Assembly: GCA_016617855.1 (NCBI GenBank)
Contig: JAECUM010094071.1
Coordinates: 80,461 to 144,460, forward strand
Length of the DNA: 64,000 nucleotides
Source: Megalonaias nervosa
Taxonomy: Eukaryota > Mollusca > Bivalvia > Unionida > Unionidae
Direction: 5' to 3'
Both the position numbers and the translations under genes were made by a program. Shown piece after piece: positions 13,285 through 26,177 of this stretch. Positions within the stretch are counted from its first letter, which is position 1; each line of letters opens with the position of its first letter. The notes beneath the pieces were generated by a model. That model was not told where the DNA came from. It saw nothing but the letters and a program-made list of their open reading frames with translations, and ran no database searches.

Positions 13285-13734
13285 TCATTAGATTATGCAA
13301 CTATGTATTCATTTTGGTAAATGGAGGGGGAAAAGAGTTTATTTAATATTATTACAAGCAAATGACCCAATTTGTTTAACATGAAATCAGAAACACACAT
13401 TATTTTCTTCAAGCCTAATAGACAATGTGGCAGTTAAGTCATACAAACTTATCTTTCTACTGCACAGTTTTGCTACATGTATGCATTTCAATGATATCAG
13501 GTTCACGTGGGCCTCTTGTTCGTACTTGTCATCTATTCAGATCAATCGAGGAATATTATGCAGTTAAAGACAATTTCCAGTGGTCATAAAAAAGCAAATG
13601 TCTACAAATTCGTTGTTTGAATGTGCCACAAAATTTACTACTGGAAATACTCTACTTGTAAATCTCAGTCGATATCACTAGGTACAGTGATGTATATACC
13701 GTATATACATTAATTATAAGGTCAACTGTAAAAT

Positions 13735-13885
13735 GCACAGACCCAAATCTACCATTGCATAATGTGCTATCAGATCTCAGTCTTTGCAGTTTGTTAAGAT
13801 GAATAGAACAAACAACACAGACCCTCATCTGCTGGTGTATTATAGAGAGGAAGATCTGGGTCTATGTCACTTGCAGTTGGACTTG
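13735..13885. repeat. Short palindromic MITE-like repeat, copy B
   Basis: Same family as 1211-1375: cagacccaaatctaccattg on one side, gaagatctgggtctatgtca on the other, and the shared centre gcagtttgttaagatgaata. Confidence 0.65.
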
Positions 13886-14969
13886 TGAGTATAATGTGTA
13901 TATATGATACATCTCCTTACAGAGATTGTCCATCTGTAAAGAAAAAAATATTCTGTTGTTACATGTATAGGCTCGTACAAAGTAACAAAGAAAAGAGTGA
14001 AGTCAACAAGCTTTGTAAATTTAACAAAATAATTTATTTCCCTAGAAAACAAGGTAAAAATACGAAAAAGGACTTAGGGTTTGTGAATATAATCCAAGAA
14101 TTAATCCTAGAATTTAAAAATATAAGTCCTATCACTAAACAGTTCTAATGGAATCCAAGTTCAAATCTCAATGAAGTTCCAAGATGTAAGGCGATGACAT
14201 CCTCCATAACCTGTTTTGGGCTGATGTGTCAACAGTTCCTTGTTGAGTCACCAAGAATATAATTCCGACTTTAGAATTCCGAATAATTTTAGTAAATGTC
14301 TTTGTCCAAGAATTTCAACGAATACAAGTAAAGTCTCCAGGAAGATAAATTATTTTAAATAAAAACTCAATTCAAATGGCAACAACAGGAATACCTTTCA
14401 GCCTGAAGGTATGATTTACAACTGACTATAAAATCACTATGAACTAAGTTTTAACCCAACTAAAAACTCAATTACAGACCCGCGTGATGGGTCACGTGGT
14501 CACTTACTTCGAACAGCACAGTAACAAATATGTCAATTAGCATGTAGATCAGTATAGTCTTAGCTAAGAATCATTGATTCCCACACTGGAAATGAATTTA
14601 AAATAAAACGTTCTTTCAACTAACACGCAGGCAAAGTATGACATTGATTACGACCAATGGTTTTCACTCAGTGTTTACCAAATTTTGAACCAAGATTAAG
14701 AACTAGGTCAGCTAAAAATACATTGCAGCAAAACTTTTGTGTTCTAATCAGGCTAAAAGAACTGAACTGAATTTACTGGGAAAAATGTCAAATCCAGTAA
14801 AAAAAATTATCATTACAATAAAATGTAATGAAACAAAAATAAAATAAAAAGAAATTTAAAACTAACACACAAATAATTTAATTACATATATATAACACTG
14901 TCCATTTACAGTCCTAAAGTTAATAGTCAAACAGATGGTTTAAGAAAATAATTAGACCCTGATATTCTT
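13886..14969. other. GR intron, no gene seen
   Basis: AT-rich unique sequence. The 94-codon open frame near 13864-14148 lacks any recognisable motif and is judged non-coding. Confidence 0.5.
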
Positions 14970-15800
14970 AGTGTGAGCAATTATAAAGCAAGGATCAAAG
15001 CATGATATGGGGGAAATTATAGAGCAAGGATAAAGCATATTGGGCAATTATAGAGCAAGGACCAAGCATGATATGGAGCAATTATAGAGCAAGGATAAAA
15101 CATGATGTGGGACAATAATAGAGCAAGGATCAAAGTATGATGTGGGGCAATTGTAGAGCAAGGACCAAAGCTTGAAATGGGGCAATTATTGAGCAAGGAA
15201 CAAAGCATGAGAAGGGGCAATTATAGAGCAAGGATCAAAGCATGATAATGGGCAATTATAGAGCAAGGATCAAAGCATGATAAGGTGCAGTTATAGAGCA
15301 AGGATAAAGCATGATATGGGGCAGTTTAGAGCTAGGATAAAACATGGTGTGGGGCAATTATAGAGCAAGGATAAAACATGATGTGGGGCAATAATAGAGC
15401 AAGGATCAAAGCATGATAAGGGGCAATTATAGAGCAAGGATAAAGTATGATGTGGTGCAATTATAGAGCAAGGATCAAAGCATGATATGGGGCAATTATT
15501 GTGCAAGGATCAAAACATGATAAAGGGCAATTATAGAGCAAGGATCAGAGCATGATATGGGGCAATTTAGAGTAATGATAAAACATGATGTGGGGCAATT
15601 ATAGAGCAAGGATAAAACATGATGTGGGGCAATTTTAGAGCAAGGATTAAACATGATGTTGGGCAATTATTGAGCAAGGATCAAAGCATGATATGGGGCA
15701 ATTTAGAGCAAGGATAAAACATGATATGTGGCAATTATAGAGCAAGGATCAAAGCGTGATATAGGGCAATTACAGAGCAAGGATCAAAGCATGATATGTT
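14970..15800. repeat. Minisatellite, about 35-bp unit, about 23 copies
   Basis: Degenerate copies of gggcaattatagagcaagga followed by tcaaagcatgatatg. The array ends only about 30 bp before the start of the exon at 15829, so the repeat abuts the branch-point/polypyrimidine region of that acceptor. Confidence 0.95.
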
Positions 15801-15828
15801 CTTTGGAAATTTCATTATTTATTTTCAG

Positions 15829-15962
15829 CGGAAGCTCAAGAGCAGTATGGATCTGACAAGATCAAAATTTATAGAACAACCTTCACCCCAATGTACTATG
15901 CCCTGTCAGATGTCAAGGGCAAATGTAGCATGAAGCTTGTCTGTGTTCTACCTGAAGAAAAG
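15829..15962 (+). CDS. GSR: Glutathione reductase, internal exon (interface domain)
   Basis: This 134-bp exon lies after an attttcag acceptor, completes a split codon and ends in phase 0 before gtaata. It encodes the interface-domain segment containing TTFTPMYYAL and CSMKLVCVLPEEK, the beta-sheet region that packs against the partner subunit. No stop or frame break. The exon follows a 10.3-kb intron yet joins in frame to both neighbours. Confidence 0.93.
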
Positions 15963-17130
15963 GTAATATATGTATTTTGTATTGTAACTGTTTAGAAGCT
16001 TGTGAAAAAGACAGTACATGAGCTAATTTGATACAAGTGCATGTATTGCTACCTGTTTTAGAGACAGTTACAACTGGAAAATCCAGAGGTACAATTTGAG
16101 AACATTTTGACAAAATTCAGAGTTTCCTTGTTCATATGGTTATGTCCATGCTTTTAATAAAATGATGAAGCTAAATTGGACCTTTCCTCTTGTTTGTCCT
16201 TCAGTCTTCACACTTCTGTTTCTGCAGAAAAACTTTGTTAAACTCTGTTAATCATTGATGAGACCTGTATGTAGTTTCACTTTGCCTCCTGTTTCATCTT
16301 GTAATGAAGTTATGGCTTCAGATGGTTTTGTGCAATCTCTTACTACTTTTTTTATAATTCTTGTTTATTATCACCATAGCAACAAAGCTGGGAGGTATGG
16401 CATTTTGCCCCTTGGTTTATGAATTTGTTCGGTATACTCTTGGTGTCTGGGACCCTTTTCACCTTCACTCATGAAAATTGGCATGTTGATGCGCCTCATG
16501 GGGACTAACTCAACCATATTCTCAAAGTTAGTCACTGTGACCTGATTTTTACACCTAAAGGCTTTAATATTTTCAGATATTTGCTTGTTACACCCAGATT
16601 GACTCGGTCCATATTTCACCTACATTTATGAAAATTGGTATTTGGACACAGGTCAAAAAAGTAACTCAACCATACAAATTAGGTCACTGTAAGGAGTGAC
16701 TTATGTATTTTCAGCCATTTCTTTGTTACATCCAGATTATCTTGTACCCTATTTTACTAACACTCTTGTAAATTGGTATTTGGATGAAACTCATAAAAGG
16801 TAACCTTGCAAAACTAAGTCACTGTATGGAGTGACTTGAGCTATTCATTTATGACACCTTTAATATCTTTTACCCCTTTTTTACCTACACTTATGAAAAA
16901 TGACATTTTGGATGCATCTCAACAAGAGTAGCTCAGGTATATCAAAACTTGATCACTGTGACCTAATTTGCATGCTTGAGTTATGTTTGTATTTTCATCA
17001 ATTTGTTTGTTACAGCCTCTTTAACCCTGTTATGTGTAGTCTAAAAACTATTTGTTTGGACCTCACACTGATGGTACTATTTTTGTTGATACATCCTAAT
17101 GAATAGTATATTACAGTAATATTTTCTTCG
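15963..17130. other. GR intron with degenerate internal duplications
   Basis: Contains diverged repeats built on acttatgaaaattggtattt and gtcactgtaaggagtgactt between about 16450 and 16980. No gene recognised. Confidence 0.5.
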
Positions 17131-17134
17131 TACA

Positions 17135-17240
17135 CATGGTGGCTTAGTTGTTACTTTATACTCACAACCAGTGGGTAATACGTTCGAATCAAGGCCTGAC
17201 CGGTCCAAATTGTTGTATCTGTTTGCAGTACCTTGGTATC
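17135..17240 (+). repeat. Possible tRNA-derived SINE fragment
   Basis: A-box-like tggtggcttagttgttactt followed by a B-box-like gttcgaatcaaggc, without a clear body shared with the other copies. Confidence 0.35.
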
Positions 17241-17938
17241 AATTCTCAGTAACAGTTAACTGTTGGGGATTAATTTTATTGAGTTTGTACAGAAATAAAC
17301 TCAATTGGGTCTGATCACATGATTATGTTCTGACCAATGGAAATCTTCCATTCATTTATCAACTGATGCAACTGCAATTATTTCTCTGTAACAGTTAACT
17401 GTTGGGAATTCATTTTTAATGAGTGAACACCTCATTAATGTTATTGGATTTTAACCACATTTGTAGCAGATCATTGGAATGACATGAACTCTGACGACTT
17501 AGATGTAAGCTTTCAATATCATCATTTAATGTAGATTTGGCTTGTGGATTTTGATTGTCTGAAACATTCAAATTTTGTTGAGCACCACCGGTTTAGCTTC
17601 TGTACATTTAGAACTTTAAGATTTAACAAAATTTCAAAACATATACACATTATACAGTAACCAAAATGATGCCACTTAATAGAAATGATTCAAAACTCAA
17701 TCTTTACCTGTATCTACTCTTTAGTTTTATAGTAACCTGACAGCTTTATATATTTAAGCCACTGACAGTGTTCATGCTGTATGTTGCTCAACCTTCAGCT
17801 TGTTTCATACATTGTGCCTCTTTTACCTCATCAAGACATGCCCTTGTTGAAGACAATTCAGGATTAATATTACATTGTTTACGGACTTGAAATGGTCTTT
17901 CTTTGAAATGTTATTTATCAAAGGTTTCTGTTAACAAA
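17241..17938. other. GR intron, no gene seen
   Basis: Contains a local duplication of ctgtaacagttaactgttgg-type sequence near 17245-17405. Otherwise unique. Confidence 0.45.
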
Positions 17939-18175
17939 AGTGGGCCCTGAGTGGCCAAGTGGTCTAAAGCACTCACTGTTATGGATCACTGCCATCTCAC
18001 CTGTCTGCATGGGATCAAGTCTCGGGTTTGGCCAATGTGAGTATGTGAGAAAGTTTGCCAGTAGCTTCTCGTGGGTCAGTGATTCTTTCCGGGGTTTTCC
18101 CGGGTTCTTCCTCCACGATTTATACTGACCACCATGTACAGCCCATCTTGTGCTGAAAAATGGCGTTAAAATCCT
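17939..18175 (+). repeat. tRNA-derived SINE, second family
   Basis: tRNA-like head gagtggccaagtggtctaaa, body gagaaagtttgccagtagct and ttttcccgggttcttcctcc, and 3' end gaaaaatggcgttaaaatcc. This copy is closer to the apparent consensus than the one at 8822. Confidence 0.82.
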
Positions 18176-18474
18176 ACAACAACTGTTAAAAAACGTTTTT
18201 TAAAGGTAATGTAGTTTACAACTTTTTGTGCCAGCATTATCAGTAAACCAAGCTGATGTGTAATGTGTGGTGCAACCAATTCTCATCAACATAAGCTTTC
18301 TCGTAGTGATGCCACATTCAATGTGCAGATCATCCATTTAATAAGAAAAGAATTAACAGAATAATCCTATTTAATAATCTTGTTAAGCAGCAATGTGGAA
18401 ATATATCATTTAATTGAAATGGGTTGTTCCTGCATCACTAACAGTCATGTATTTCATTTTCATTTTGTAAACAT

Positions 18475-18850
18475 TTACAGACAGTAATGTAGACTACCAA
18501 TAAGTCATGTTGCAGTTAAAGTAGACTCCTGGTATGTCATTTACAGACAGTAATGTAGACTCCTGGGAAGTCATTGTACATACAGTAATGTAGACTCCTA
18601 GTACGTCATTTACAGTCAGTAAACTCCTGGTACATCATTTACAGACAGTAATGTAGACTTCCAGCAAGACAATTACAGACAGTAATGTCAACAACTGGTA
18701 TGTCATTTTACAGCAGTAAAGTAGACTTATGGTACGTCATTTATAGACAGTAAACAAGACTCCAGGGAAGTCATTTTACAAACAGTAATATAAACTACTG
18801 GTATGTCATTTACACATAGTAGACTGCTGGCACATCATTTACACATGCAA
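18475..18850. repeat. Degenerate minisatellite, about 35-bp unit
   Basis: About ten diverged copies of tacagacagtaatgtagact followed by cctggtatgtcattt. Confidence 0.85.
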
Positions 18851-19732
18851 AGGTTGCAACATTGTGCACAGTAAGACTGATTACAGATATTACTTAAATG
18901 AAATTTTTATTGAGCTGAATATTGCTAAGATGTGGTTTGACTTTTGTAAGGATTTCATTTCATCGATGGTCTCAATGTTGTAATCCCACTTTTCTCCACA
19001 GTAACTTTGGCGAATTCCTTCTTGCATTGCACTGGTGTAAGATTTTGTCTTGACAAAGCTTGGATTGATTCAGTTTTAGGTATACTGTGGCATGATTAGG
19101 TTAAGTCGTGGTTCGACTCAAAACAAATGAAAATTCCATCTGTGCACTTCATTTCCTTTTTTTTCATCTAATAATTGCTATATGGGAAGCTGGATTTTGT
19201 ATTTAGTTGCATTTCAGCAAATAAGTTGATAGGCTGCTGACGTTGATGTCAAGGTCAAATGTCTCGACTTGGGGACTTTTATCTATGATGGCTTTTGAGC
19301 ATGAAATGACCTACTTACATGAATGGGTTTGACTGAACTTAGTTTATGGATGTGTCTGAAGAATTCCTCGATTCCATATCAGTATCTTTTAAAAAAAATT
19401 ATAATCATGGATTAAACTACAAACTTGGCATGTGGATATATCTTGCAGTATTAGAGACAATTTCAATAATCTTCTATTCAGAGCATTGTTCAGAGTTATG
19501 TCCCTTGTATTTATTAAATGTATACATGTATAGTGTTCATGTGTAACTAGTATTTAAACTATTGATCAGTTGTCACGAACCTCAGCAGACATGCTTTGAT
19601 GCATGTGTATCCATGAACCTAGAGTCAATAAAATTTTGGCTTAGAGACATGTTTTGATTTTCAGTTCAGATTTTCATTGGGATGTGCATGTTGTGGAGAT
19701 TCATTAAATGAAAATATATTTTCTCTGTTCAG
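18851..19732. other. Last GR intron, unique part
   Basis: No feature beyond the acceptor ttctctgttcag at its end. The AATAAA at about 19627 is intronic. Confidence 0.5.
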
Positions 19733-19882
19733 ATTGTTGGTCTGCATATGGTTGGCCAGGGATGTGATGAGATGCTGCAGGGTTTTTCTGTCGCTATCAA
19801 GATGGGTGCAACAAAAGCTGACTTTGACAACACTGTGGCCATCCACCCCACCTCAGCTGAAGAATTGGTTACAATGAGATAA
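19733..19882 (+). CDS. GSR: Glutathione reductase, terminal exon
   Basis: This 150-bp terminal exon encodes 49 residues and a TAA stop. It carries [16 protein letters not shown] and the active-site segment [16 protein letters not shown], whose His and Glu correspond to the catalytic base pair supplied by the second subunit in glutathione reductases. The protein ends directly at TMR, without the Cys-Sec or Cys-Cys tail that thioredoxin reductases and TGR enzymes carry, so the glutathione reductase assignment is firm. The frame is intact across all five exons in the window. Confidence 0.96.
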   Translation: MVGLHMVGQGCDEMLQGFSVAIKMGATKADFDNTVAIHPTSAEELVTMR

Positions 19883-20271
19883 AACAATAAGACGGAAATC
19901 TAATAATAATATCAGTGGGATCAGATTTTATGAATTATATGTGGGATAGATTTCTATTTTTATATATATTTATGATCTGTTTTTTTTTACTGCTCTCTTC
20001 AGCTTTTTTAAGTTATTAATAGCAAGACTAAAGATAGACCAACTTATTGCACTGTGTATTTTGGATAATGACTTTATTACATCACCTGCAAGCACTATTT
20101 TAGTTATTTATTACTAGCCATTTAACTGAAGTTTCCTTTCTTATCTCACAATTGAAGAGATAACAGTGCCTAATATGGACATCAACTAGGATGCAGATAG
20201 CCTTTTCTCAAAAGCTATTGATTGATTTTTTTTGTCAAAATGATCTTTCTGTATTTAAAAAAGAATTTGTT

Positions 20272-20277
20272 AATAAA
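20272..20277 (+). terminator. Candidate polyadenylation signal of GR
   Basis: AATAAA about 390 bp after the GR stop codon, the first canonical hexamer found downstream. Confidence 0.5.
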
Positions 20278-20299
20278 ATCAAAAATATCAAATTTAAAC

Positions 20300-22088
20300 T
20301 TAAATGTTTATTCCATAGTGACAGATTACAAGGAAAAGGTTGAAGTCTAAATATTTGGACACACTTATGTGCAACAATTTACATTATTTATTTCAAGTAA
20401 CAATACAGAGAAAAAAAATAACACAGTTGAATCATATATTTAATTATGTATTAAACAAGCAGAAACTGAACTGAAAATATGAAATATAAAACACTGTGAA
20501 AATGTATGAAACTAAATATAATGTACAGAGGTTAAACTATCAACTTTGAAAATGTGTAACAGGCCTGAATGCTACAGAAATTGGATAGGATATTTAAATG
20601 TCAAGTATTCTGCCATTAAACATTTTTAAAACATCTTCAAGACTCAGCTTGTGTGTGTGTGTGTCAGTATGCATGTAAAATGTCTGTAGCATTCTATGGC
20701 ACCTTGGCATAATATTGACTTTATAGTGCCAACTAAAGCAAAGTTTGAAATTTTTTTTTTAAAAAAATGAAGTGCACAAAAATTTGAGAAAAAACAAACC
20801 TTCTAAATAAATGTAAATGCAGAGTACAACAAGATAAAGTCTACAACATAAAGATGTTTAAAATTCTGTAAAATGTACATAAAATAAAAGATCAAAGCAA
20901 TATATACAACATTCTTAAAATCTGTTTCTTAAACATAATGATACATCTGAATCAAAAGCTTTACAGCTATATGGTAGTATTATGGCTCAGGCATGATAAA
21001 CATGCAAGTTCAAGTGAACAAGGACAGGAGAAGTAGGTTGATTCATGTGGATACACAAGAGGCAATGGTCAAAAATATACAAGTATCAGCACATCAAATG
21101 GTATGCACAAGTTATTTTGTTCCACATTTCACTTCAATGCAGGTGTATAGTTTGATGACCTTGAAGTCTTTAGGTCAAGTGGAATTGATGTGTCAGAACA
21201 TTATTATCATGAAGTGATTTTTTTCTTCACATTTCATCTGCAAAAGATAAGGTAATTTTATCTCCTTTTTTGCGTATAGGCATATAAAAATATAATAGTC
21301 ACAGAGGAAAAATTAGTGAATTTGAAAATTAAACTAGTGATGTACAAGAAAGTTGATTTTTATGGCAGATTTTCCTCTTCATGCCAGTGACGAACAAGGA
21401 AGTTCACCTTTATGACAGATGTTGATGTACATAAAAGTCACTGATGTTGTATTTTAAACCTGTGATGAACAAGGAAGTTCAGTTTTGTGACAGATGTTGA
21501 ACTTTACCTCAGTTATTGAAACCTTTATCATCTGAATTGTCACTACATTCAAATCAGAACCATGTTCTAATAATGTTTCTCTCACTTAATAAGAGTATTA
21601 CTCCCATGATAAGCCCATGGAGTGAGTTTTGTAAATGTTTTCAAGAGTGAGAGGTCTTCCACTGGATGAAGCCACTTTAAGTATAAATTTGCCCCCCCCC
21701 CCCAATTTTAAATGGAGTGGTGAGGGTGGGCTTGTTATTAAACATTTTGGGATTTTCATGACGGTAAATGTATGTACCATTTTTCCAACTACTTTCTTAG
21801 CCCTCAACAAATTTTGATAAAATAAATTTTTCTTAGTGTCACTGAAGCCATCTTGCCTCATTACATGACTTGATTCTGATTTTATGGGCTTTCCTCTATG
21901 ACATGTCTGAAATCTTTGTATAGCAAGTTAGAATTGTTGCATAATAAACCGTGGCTAATAGCTGGAATGTACCTGTACATGTTATTTTGAAAAATCAAAA
22001 TTGGCAATAAAATGCTGACATATTACAGAAGTCAAAGACAGCGAAAATCCAGTCATCCAGAAAGTGATGATGATGCCCCATTTTTCTA
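20300..22088. other. Intergenic region
   Basis: No gene recognised. A degenerate repeat (gatgaacaaggaagttca with gtgacagatgttga) occurs about three times at 21340-21505, and a poly-C run lies near 21692. Confidence 0.45.
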
Positions 22089-22091
22089 AGC

Positions 22092-22245
22092 TTCCAAACT
22101 GGTGGCTCACTAGTAAGCATTCTTGACTTGCAACCAAAAGGGTGTAGGTTCAGATCCTACCATTGAATCAGCCTGGGTCACCTACCACATTGTGTCATTG
22201 GGCAAAAGAATTTACTGCAATTACTTTAACATGATTTAACCATCA
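22092..22245 (+). repeat. tRNA-derived SINE, third family
   Basis: tRNA-like head ctggtggctcactagtaagc with B-box-like aggttcagatcctaccattg, then a SINE body ending in tttactgcaattactttaac. A related copy lies at 23482-23640. Confidence 0.6.
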
Positions 22246-23480
22246 TGTGTTTTAAATGTAAAACACCAAATCAAACTAATCAATGAATCTGATAACTTTC
22301 TGAGCATGAAATACAAGTTCTGGCTCAACACATCTGAAATTAAATCTAGGTAAGTCATCTTAGCAGTCAAGGAGATGGAATCAAGCATGAAAATTCTTAA
22401 AGTTCTATTATAATAACACGTTGTTTAATAAATGTACAAAGTTTAGTACTTTAAGCTTGAGCGCAAGTTTACTAGCATGATGTGATACTTTTAGCATATT
22501 TATATCATTGAAAATTAGCATGTTCATTTAAAAAAAAAAACTTTGGAAGATCCTAACAGTTTTGTAACTGTAACCATATTCTAAAGTTGTGTAATGCATA
22601 CATTTAAAGATTTTAAGCAGAGTTTAGTGGTTATGAATTCACTGGACCAGTCTTCTGTCTTGAGAGTCACACTTCCTGTTATAGTTTTATTAAAGAATGG
22701 GATTTCCCCATGCTATAACTGTAAGCAAAGATTTTCATGTACCTACACATCATTTTTTTTCCCAATAAGTTTCATAGTCATTTCTTTTATGATGATGGTA
22801 ACTATATTTAAACTTGAGGATTATATTTCCCCACCTACCATCATAGTCATTAGTGAACAATTCTTGCTACTAATGGATTTAGTTCAGAAGCTATGATCAT
22901 AAACTTTAGATGCGCATAATGGAACAATTATCATTTTATGTCTTTTTTATAATACCCAGATTGATGCCCCCTCACATGCACACAGACCTGCTTCTCCACA
23001 TTCTTTAAGTAGTTATTGGAAGAAATATTTAACCTACTCAAACATTTACACTTTTTTGCAAATTCTTCAGCAAAAATAGGTTAAGATTTGAAAAAGTATT
23101 CTAGCTGATGTGGCTTTTTCATTTCTTTTATCCTTTCACGTCGTGAAAAATGTATGGACTTCATGTATATGCCAAAAGCAAATCTTAAGAGCATCAGGAA
23201 TAGTGACATTAATATGTACACATTTTAAACAATTCATCTTCCTCACAAGTGGTAGCAATAAATGATGTTCAAGTGTGACAGCCAGTAAAATTAAAAATGA
23301 AATTCATTAGTTCATTGTGACACACTTTGTGTGCATTGTATATATTCCAGAAGATGAAGATTGGTCTATGTTACCAAAACTGAAATACACGAGTGTCATA
23401 ACAATCATTACCCGTGTACAGAGACCTGATGAAACCTCGAGGATGAAATACTGACATGATGCATTATACTGGAAGTACAC
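22246..23480. other. Intergenic region, no gene seen
   Basis: AT-rich. The 100-codon open frame at 22594-22896 has no recognisable motif and is judged spurious. Confidence 0.45.
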
Positions 23481-23481
23481 T

Positions 23482-23640
23482 AAGGGAGATGGCTCAGTGG
23501 TTAGTGTATTGGACTCATGACTTGAAGGTTTAGCTCCAGGAGTATGTCCTTGTGCAAGGCACATAATTCATTTGCCTGAATCCTAAATAACCTACTTGTG
23601 TTGTTGTGCCATACAACAAAACATACATGTCTGTAATAAA
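23482..23640 (+). repeat. tRNA-derived SINE, third family
   Basis: Head ggagatggctcagtggttag then ttggactcatgacttgaagg and tccttgtgcaaggcacataa, a layout typical of tRNA-derived SINEs with an internal Pol III promoter. Confidence 0.6.
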
Positions 23641-23770
23641 TTTTAATAGCATGTCAGCACAATATAAAATATATTGCATGCAGCATAAAAATTATTTATG
23701 GCATTGGACCAAACAGTAAGTTCATGAAATATCAGGACTGTATGTTCTCATTTGTATCAATAAATGATTG

Positions 23771-23773
<3 letters not shown>

Positions 23774-23821
<48 letters not shown>
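23774..23821. repeat. (AT)n microsatellite
   Basis: About 24 AT dinucleotides in a row. Confidence 0.97.
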
Positions 23822-23823
<2 letters not shown>

Positions 23824-24094
23824 AAACCAGCCACATTTAAAAATGCCAAATTACAGTTAAACCTCTCAAAACCAAAGTCCACTAAACCCAAAAATTGCCC
23901 TGAAATTGAAATAGTTTTCTGATATGAAATTTCCCATCTTATAATAACATTATGTCAGTAAACCCCAAATCTCTCCACACCAGTATTTTAATTTATTCCC
24001 TACAGTTTTGATTATTGGGAGGTTTCACTGTATATTCAGATTTCTTGACTGAAGCCCAGTCAGATATCTATTTACAAAAAGGATTTTATGTAAA

Positions 24095-24362
24095 AGGTTT
24101 GAGACTGAGGATTTCCTAAGCCTGATGTAGCTGACTGAGGATTTCCTAAGCCTCATGTAGCTGAGATCTGGGATTTCCTAAGCCTCAGGTAGCTGAGACT
24201 GAGGATTTCCTAATTCCTAAGCCTCATGTAGTTGAGACAGGATTTCTTAAGCTTCCTGCAGCTGAAACTGAGGATTTCCTAAGCCTCATGTAACTGAAAC
24301 TGAGGATTTTCTAAGCCTTTTGTAGCTGAGACTGAGGATTTCCTAAGCCTCATGTAGCTCTT
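24095..24362. repeat. Minisatellite, about 31-bp unit
   Basis: About 8-9 copies of gaggatttcctaagcctcat followed by gtagctgagact. Confidence 0.92.
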
Positions 24363-25301
24363 TAAAGCTACAGCTCACCCCCGTTTCTCTATGAGTTGAC
24401 TTAGAATACAGACATTTCCCAGGCCAGGACGCCAGTGCATCAAAAGTTTAACCCACCAGAGGGTGTTTGTTCCCAAATGAGTTGACTGACTACAGCAAGG
24501 TAAAATCCCTTGCCAAATGCACGAACGCAAAAGTGATTAATACCAGGCTCAAAATCAGGATCTGCTTATCCTCAGTCTACTACTTACACTAAACGATACA
24601 ACATCTTTCATCACAGCTTACATTAAAAACAAAACTCTAACTAGAAAATAAGGTAGATTTAAGCATCCTGCTTACAGGTTAAGGATAATATAGGATCAGA
24701 GCAAAAACAACATTTTTACTGACATTGTAGGAAATTCAGAGTGTAATGAGGACTGTACCTGACTTGCGTAGTATTTTTACTAAATATTGAAATTCTTTTC
24801 ACAAATAGTCATCAATTTTAGGCACTGGATAAGTGGCTTTGTTTATTACCCTGAACGCATAGGATATATGCCCTTGAACCATTTCTAAAATGACTTATAA
24901 CCATGACGAATGTACCCAGAATGACGCCTCATAAGTATTTTCAGTTGCCCCATAGCTCAGCTGTCAAGAATCAGAGAGACAATGAGTGCAGTGTTATACC
25001 TAGACTTAATTTGTCTGGAAATAATTTTGGTACCTTTGTGGCTAACAGTGACTTAGACATGGAGATCTGAAAAATTTTCAGGGACACAAGGGTCGGGTGA
25101 GCAATTGTTTCAGATTTCCCAATGTGCAATACTGCTGAGTGCCATTTCAGAGTACACTACCATTTATACTTTTAAATTTTGAAAAAGGGCCATTATGTCT
25201 GTGCCTATCAGTCCCAATACAAAGTCGTTAAAAAATGCTACACTAATGACTATCAATCATTATCCTGTCAATCAGTAGATGTGTCATCAGTATAGTCACC
25301 C
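24363..25301. other. Probable 3' UTR or downstream region of the - strand gene
   Basis: No coding feature. It lies just downstream of the stop codon of the unrecognised - strand gene and may include its 3' UTR. Confidence 0.35.
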
Positions 25302-26177
25302 CTACAGATGAGATTCTTGTTGATCATCGCTAAAGGCATCACTATCTGGGTCAACCCCAGGATATCTATCGTGTCCACTTGGCTCATAGTCACGAGACAT
25401 TCTTCCAGGCAGTGATGGAGGATGTGTGGGTATCTGACTGCGACTTTCTGAACTCAGTGATGCCCTGTGTTCTGACAGCTGCTGGGTGTACTGACGGAGG
25501 TACGGCATTGGATCCGAGTCTGCAAAAAATGAAGCTGCTCCTCGTGGACTGGTGGAAAGGCTTTCAGGATAGCGTGGACTTCTTGGTGCTTCATAGGATG
25601 CACGACGACTCATAGGCACTGGGCTTATCTCAAGAACGTCGGACTCCAGGCCAAAATATGGTGGACTTTGAATCCGTTCTTCATACCGAGGACTTGCTGT
25701 TGACAACAATGGTTCCTCATCTTCAAGTCTGGAAGGACTTCCTCTTCTGAACAGCATTTCTCTTGGGTCAATTGGGCTAACACTCCTGCGTCGGCGGAAC
25801 TTGTCATGACGTGAGGGACCTCGTAAAGGCCCTGCTTGGGATGGGGGTGGCAAACCTACTTCACTGGGTCGTCTTGTCATGGAATCACTAGGACGTCTGC
25901 CTGCCTGGAAGCTGCTAGGCACCGACTGAAGAGGAGAGCGAGGCGGTGGCTGTAACGGGTAGAAAGGCATGTCAGTGGAAGGAGGGAGAATGAGTCCACT
26001 CTGTGATGCATGGGTGTGTATATCTGGACCGTCATACTGTGGAGTACCAGAAGGAAGTAGACTATCCTGATCAGTTGGGAATGGAAGCCTGGCTTTCCTT
26101 CTAAAGGATCCCAAGCGATATTTCTGTTCCCAAACCTTCTGGCGCATCCTCTCCTCACGTCTCTTTCTCTCGAGTTC
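25302..26177 (-). CDS. Unrecognised gene, terminal exon (Pro/Ser/Arg-rich tail)
   Basis: The reverse-strand exon starts at 26177 after an acceptor (caatag) and ends with TAG at 25302-25304. It encodes about 290 residues. The first 20 or so are a basic, probably helical segment (ELERKRREERMRQKVWEQKY) continuing the helix of the preceding exon. The rest is low-complexity and probably disordered, rich in Pro, Ser, Arg and Glu, with several R-R-x-S and S-P sites of the kind phosphorylated by basophilic and proline-directed kinases. It looks like the cytoplasmic or nuclear C-terminal tail of a larger protein. I do not recognise the family. The exon is in frame with 27148-27011. Confidence 0.8.
   Translation of the reverse strand, partial: ELERKRREERMRQKVWEQKYRLGSFRRKARLPFPTDQDSLLPSGTPQYDGPDIHTHASQSGLILPPSTDMPFYPLQPPPRSPLQSVPSSFQAGRRPSDSMTRRPSEVGLPPPSQAGPLRGPSRHDKFRRRRSVSPIDPREMLFRRGSPSRLEDEEPLLSTASPRYEERIQSPPYFGLESDVLEISPVPMSRRASYEAPRSPRYPESLSTSPRGAASFFADSDPMPYLRQYTQQLSEHRASLSSESRSQIPTHPPSLPGRMSRDYEPSGHDRYPGVDPDSDAFSDDQQESHL

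Noticed and set aside
15017..15506. Cysteine-rich small proteins on the - strand
   Set aside because: They are translations of the 35-bp minisatellite.
19733..19882. Thioredoxin reductase or thioredoxin-glutathione reductase
   Set aside because: No C-terminal Cys/Sec tail; the protein ends at the glutathione reductase-type TMR.
22594..22896. 100-codon membrane-like protein
   Set aside because: No splice context, start context or family motif. Hydrophobic content follows from T-rich sequence.
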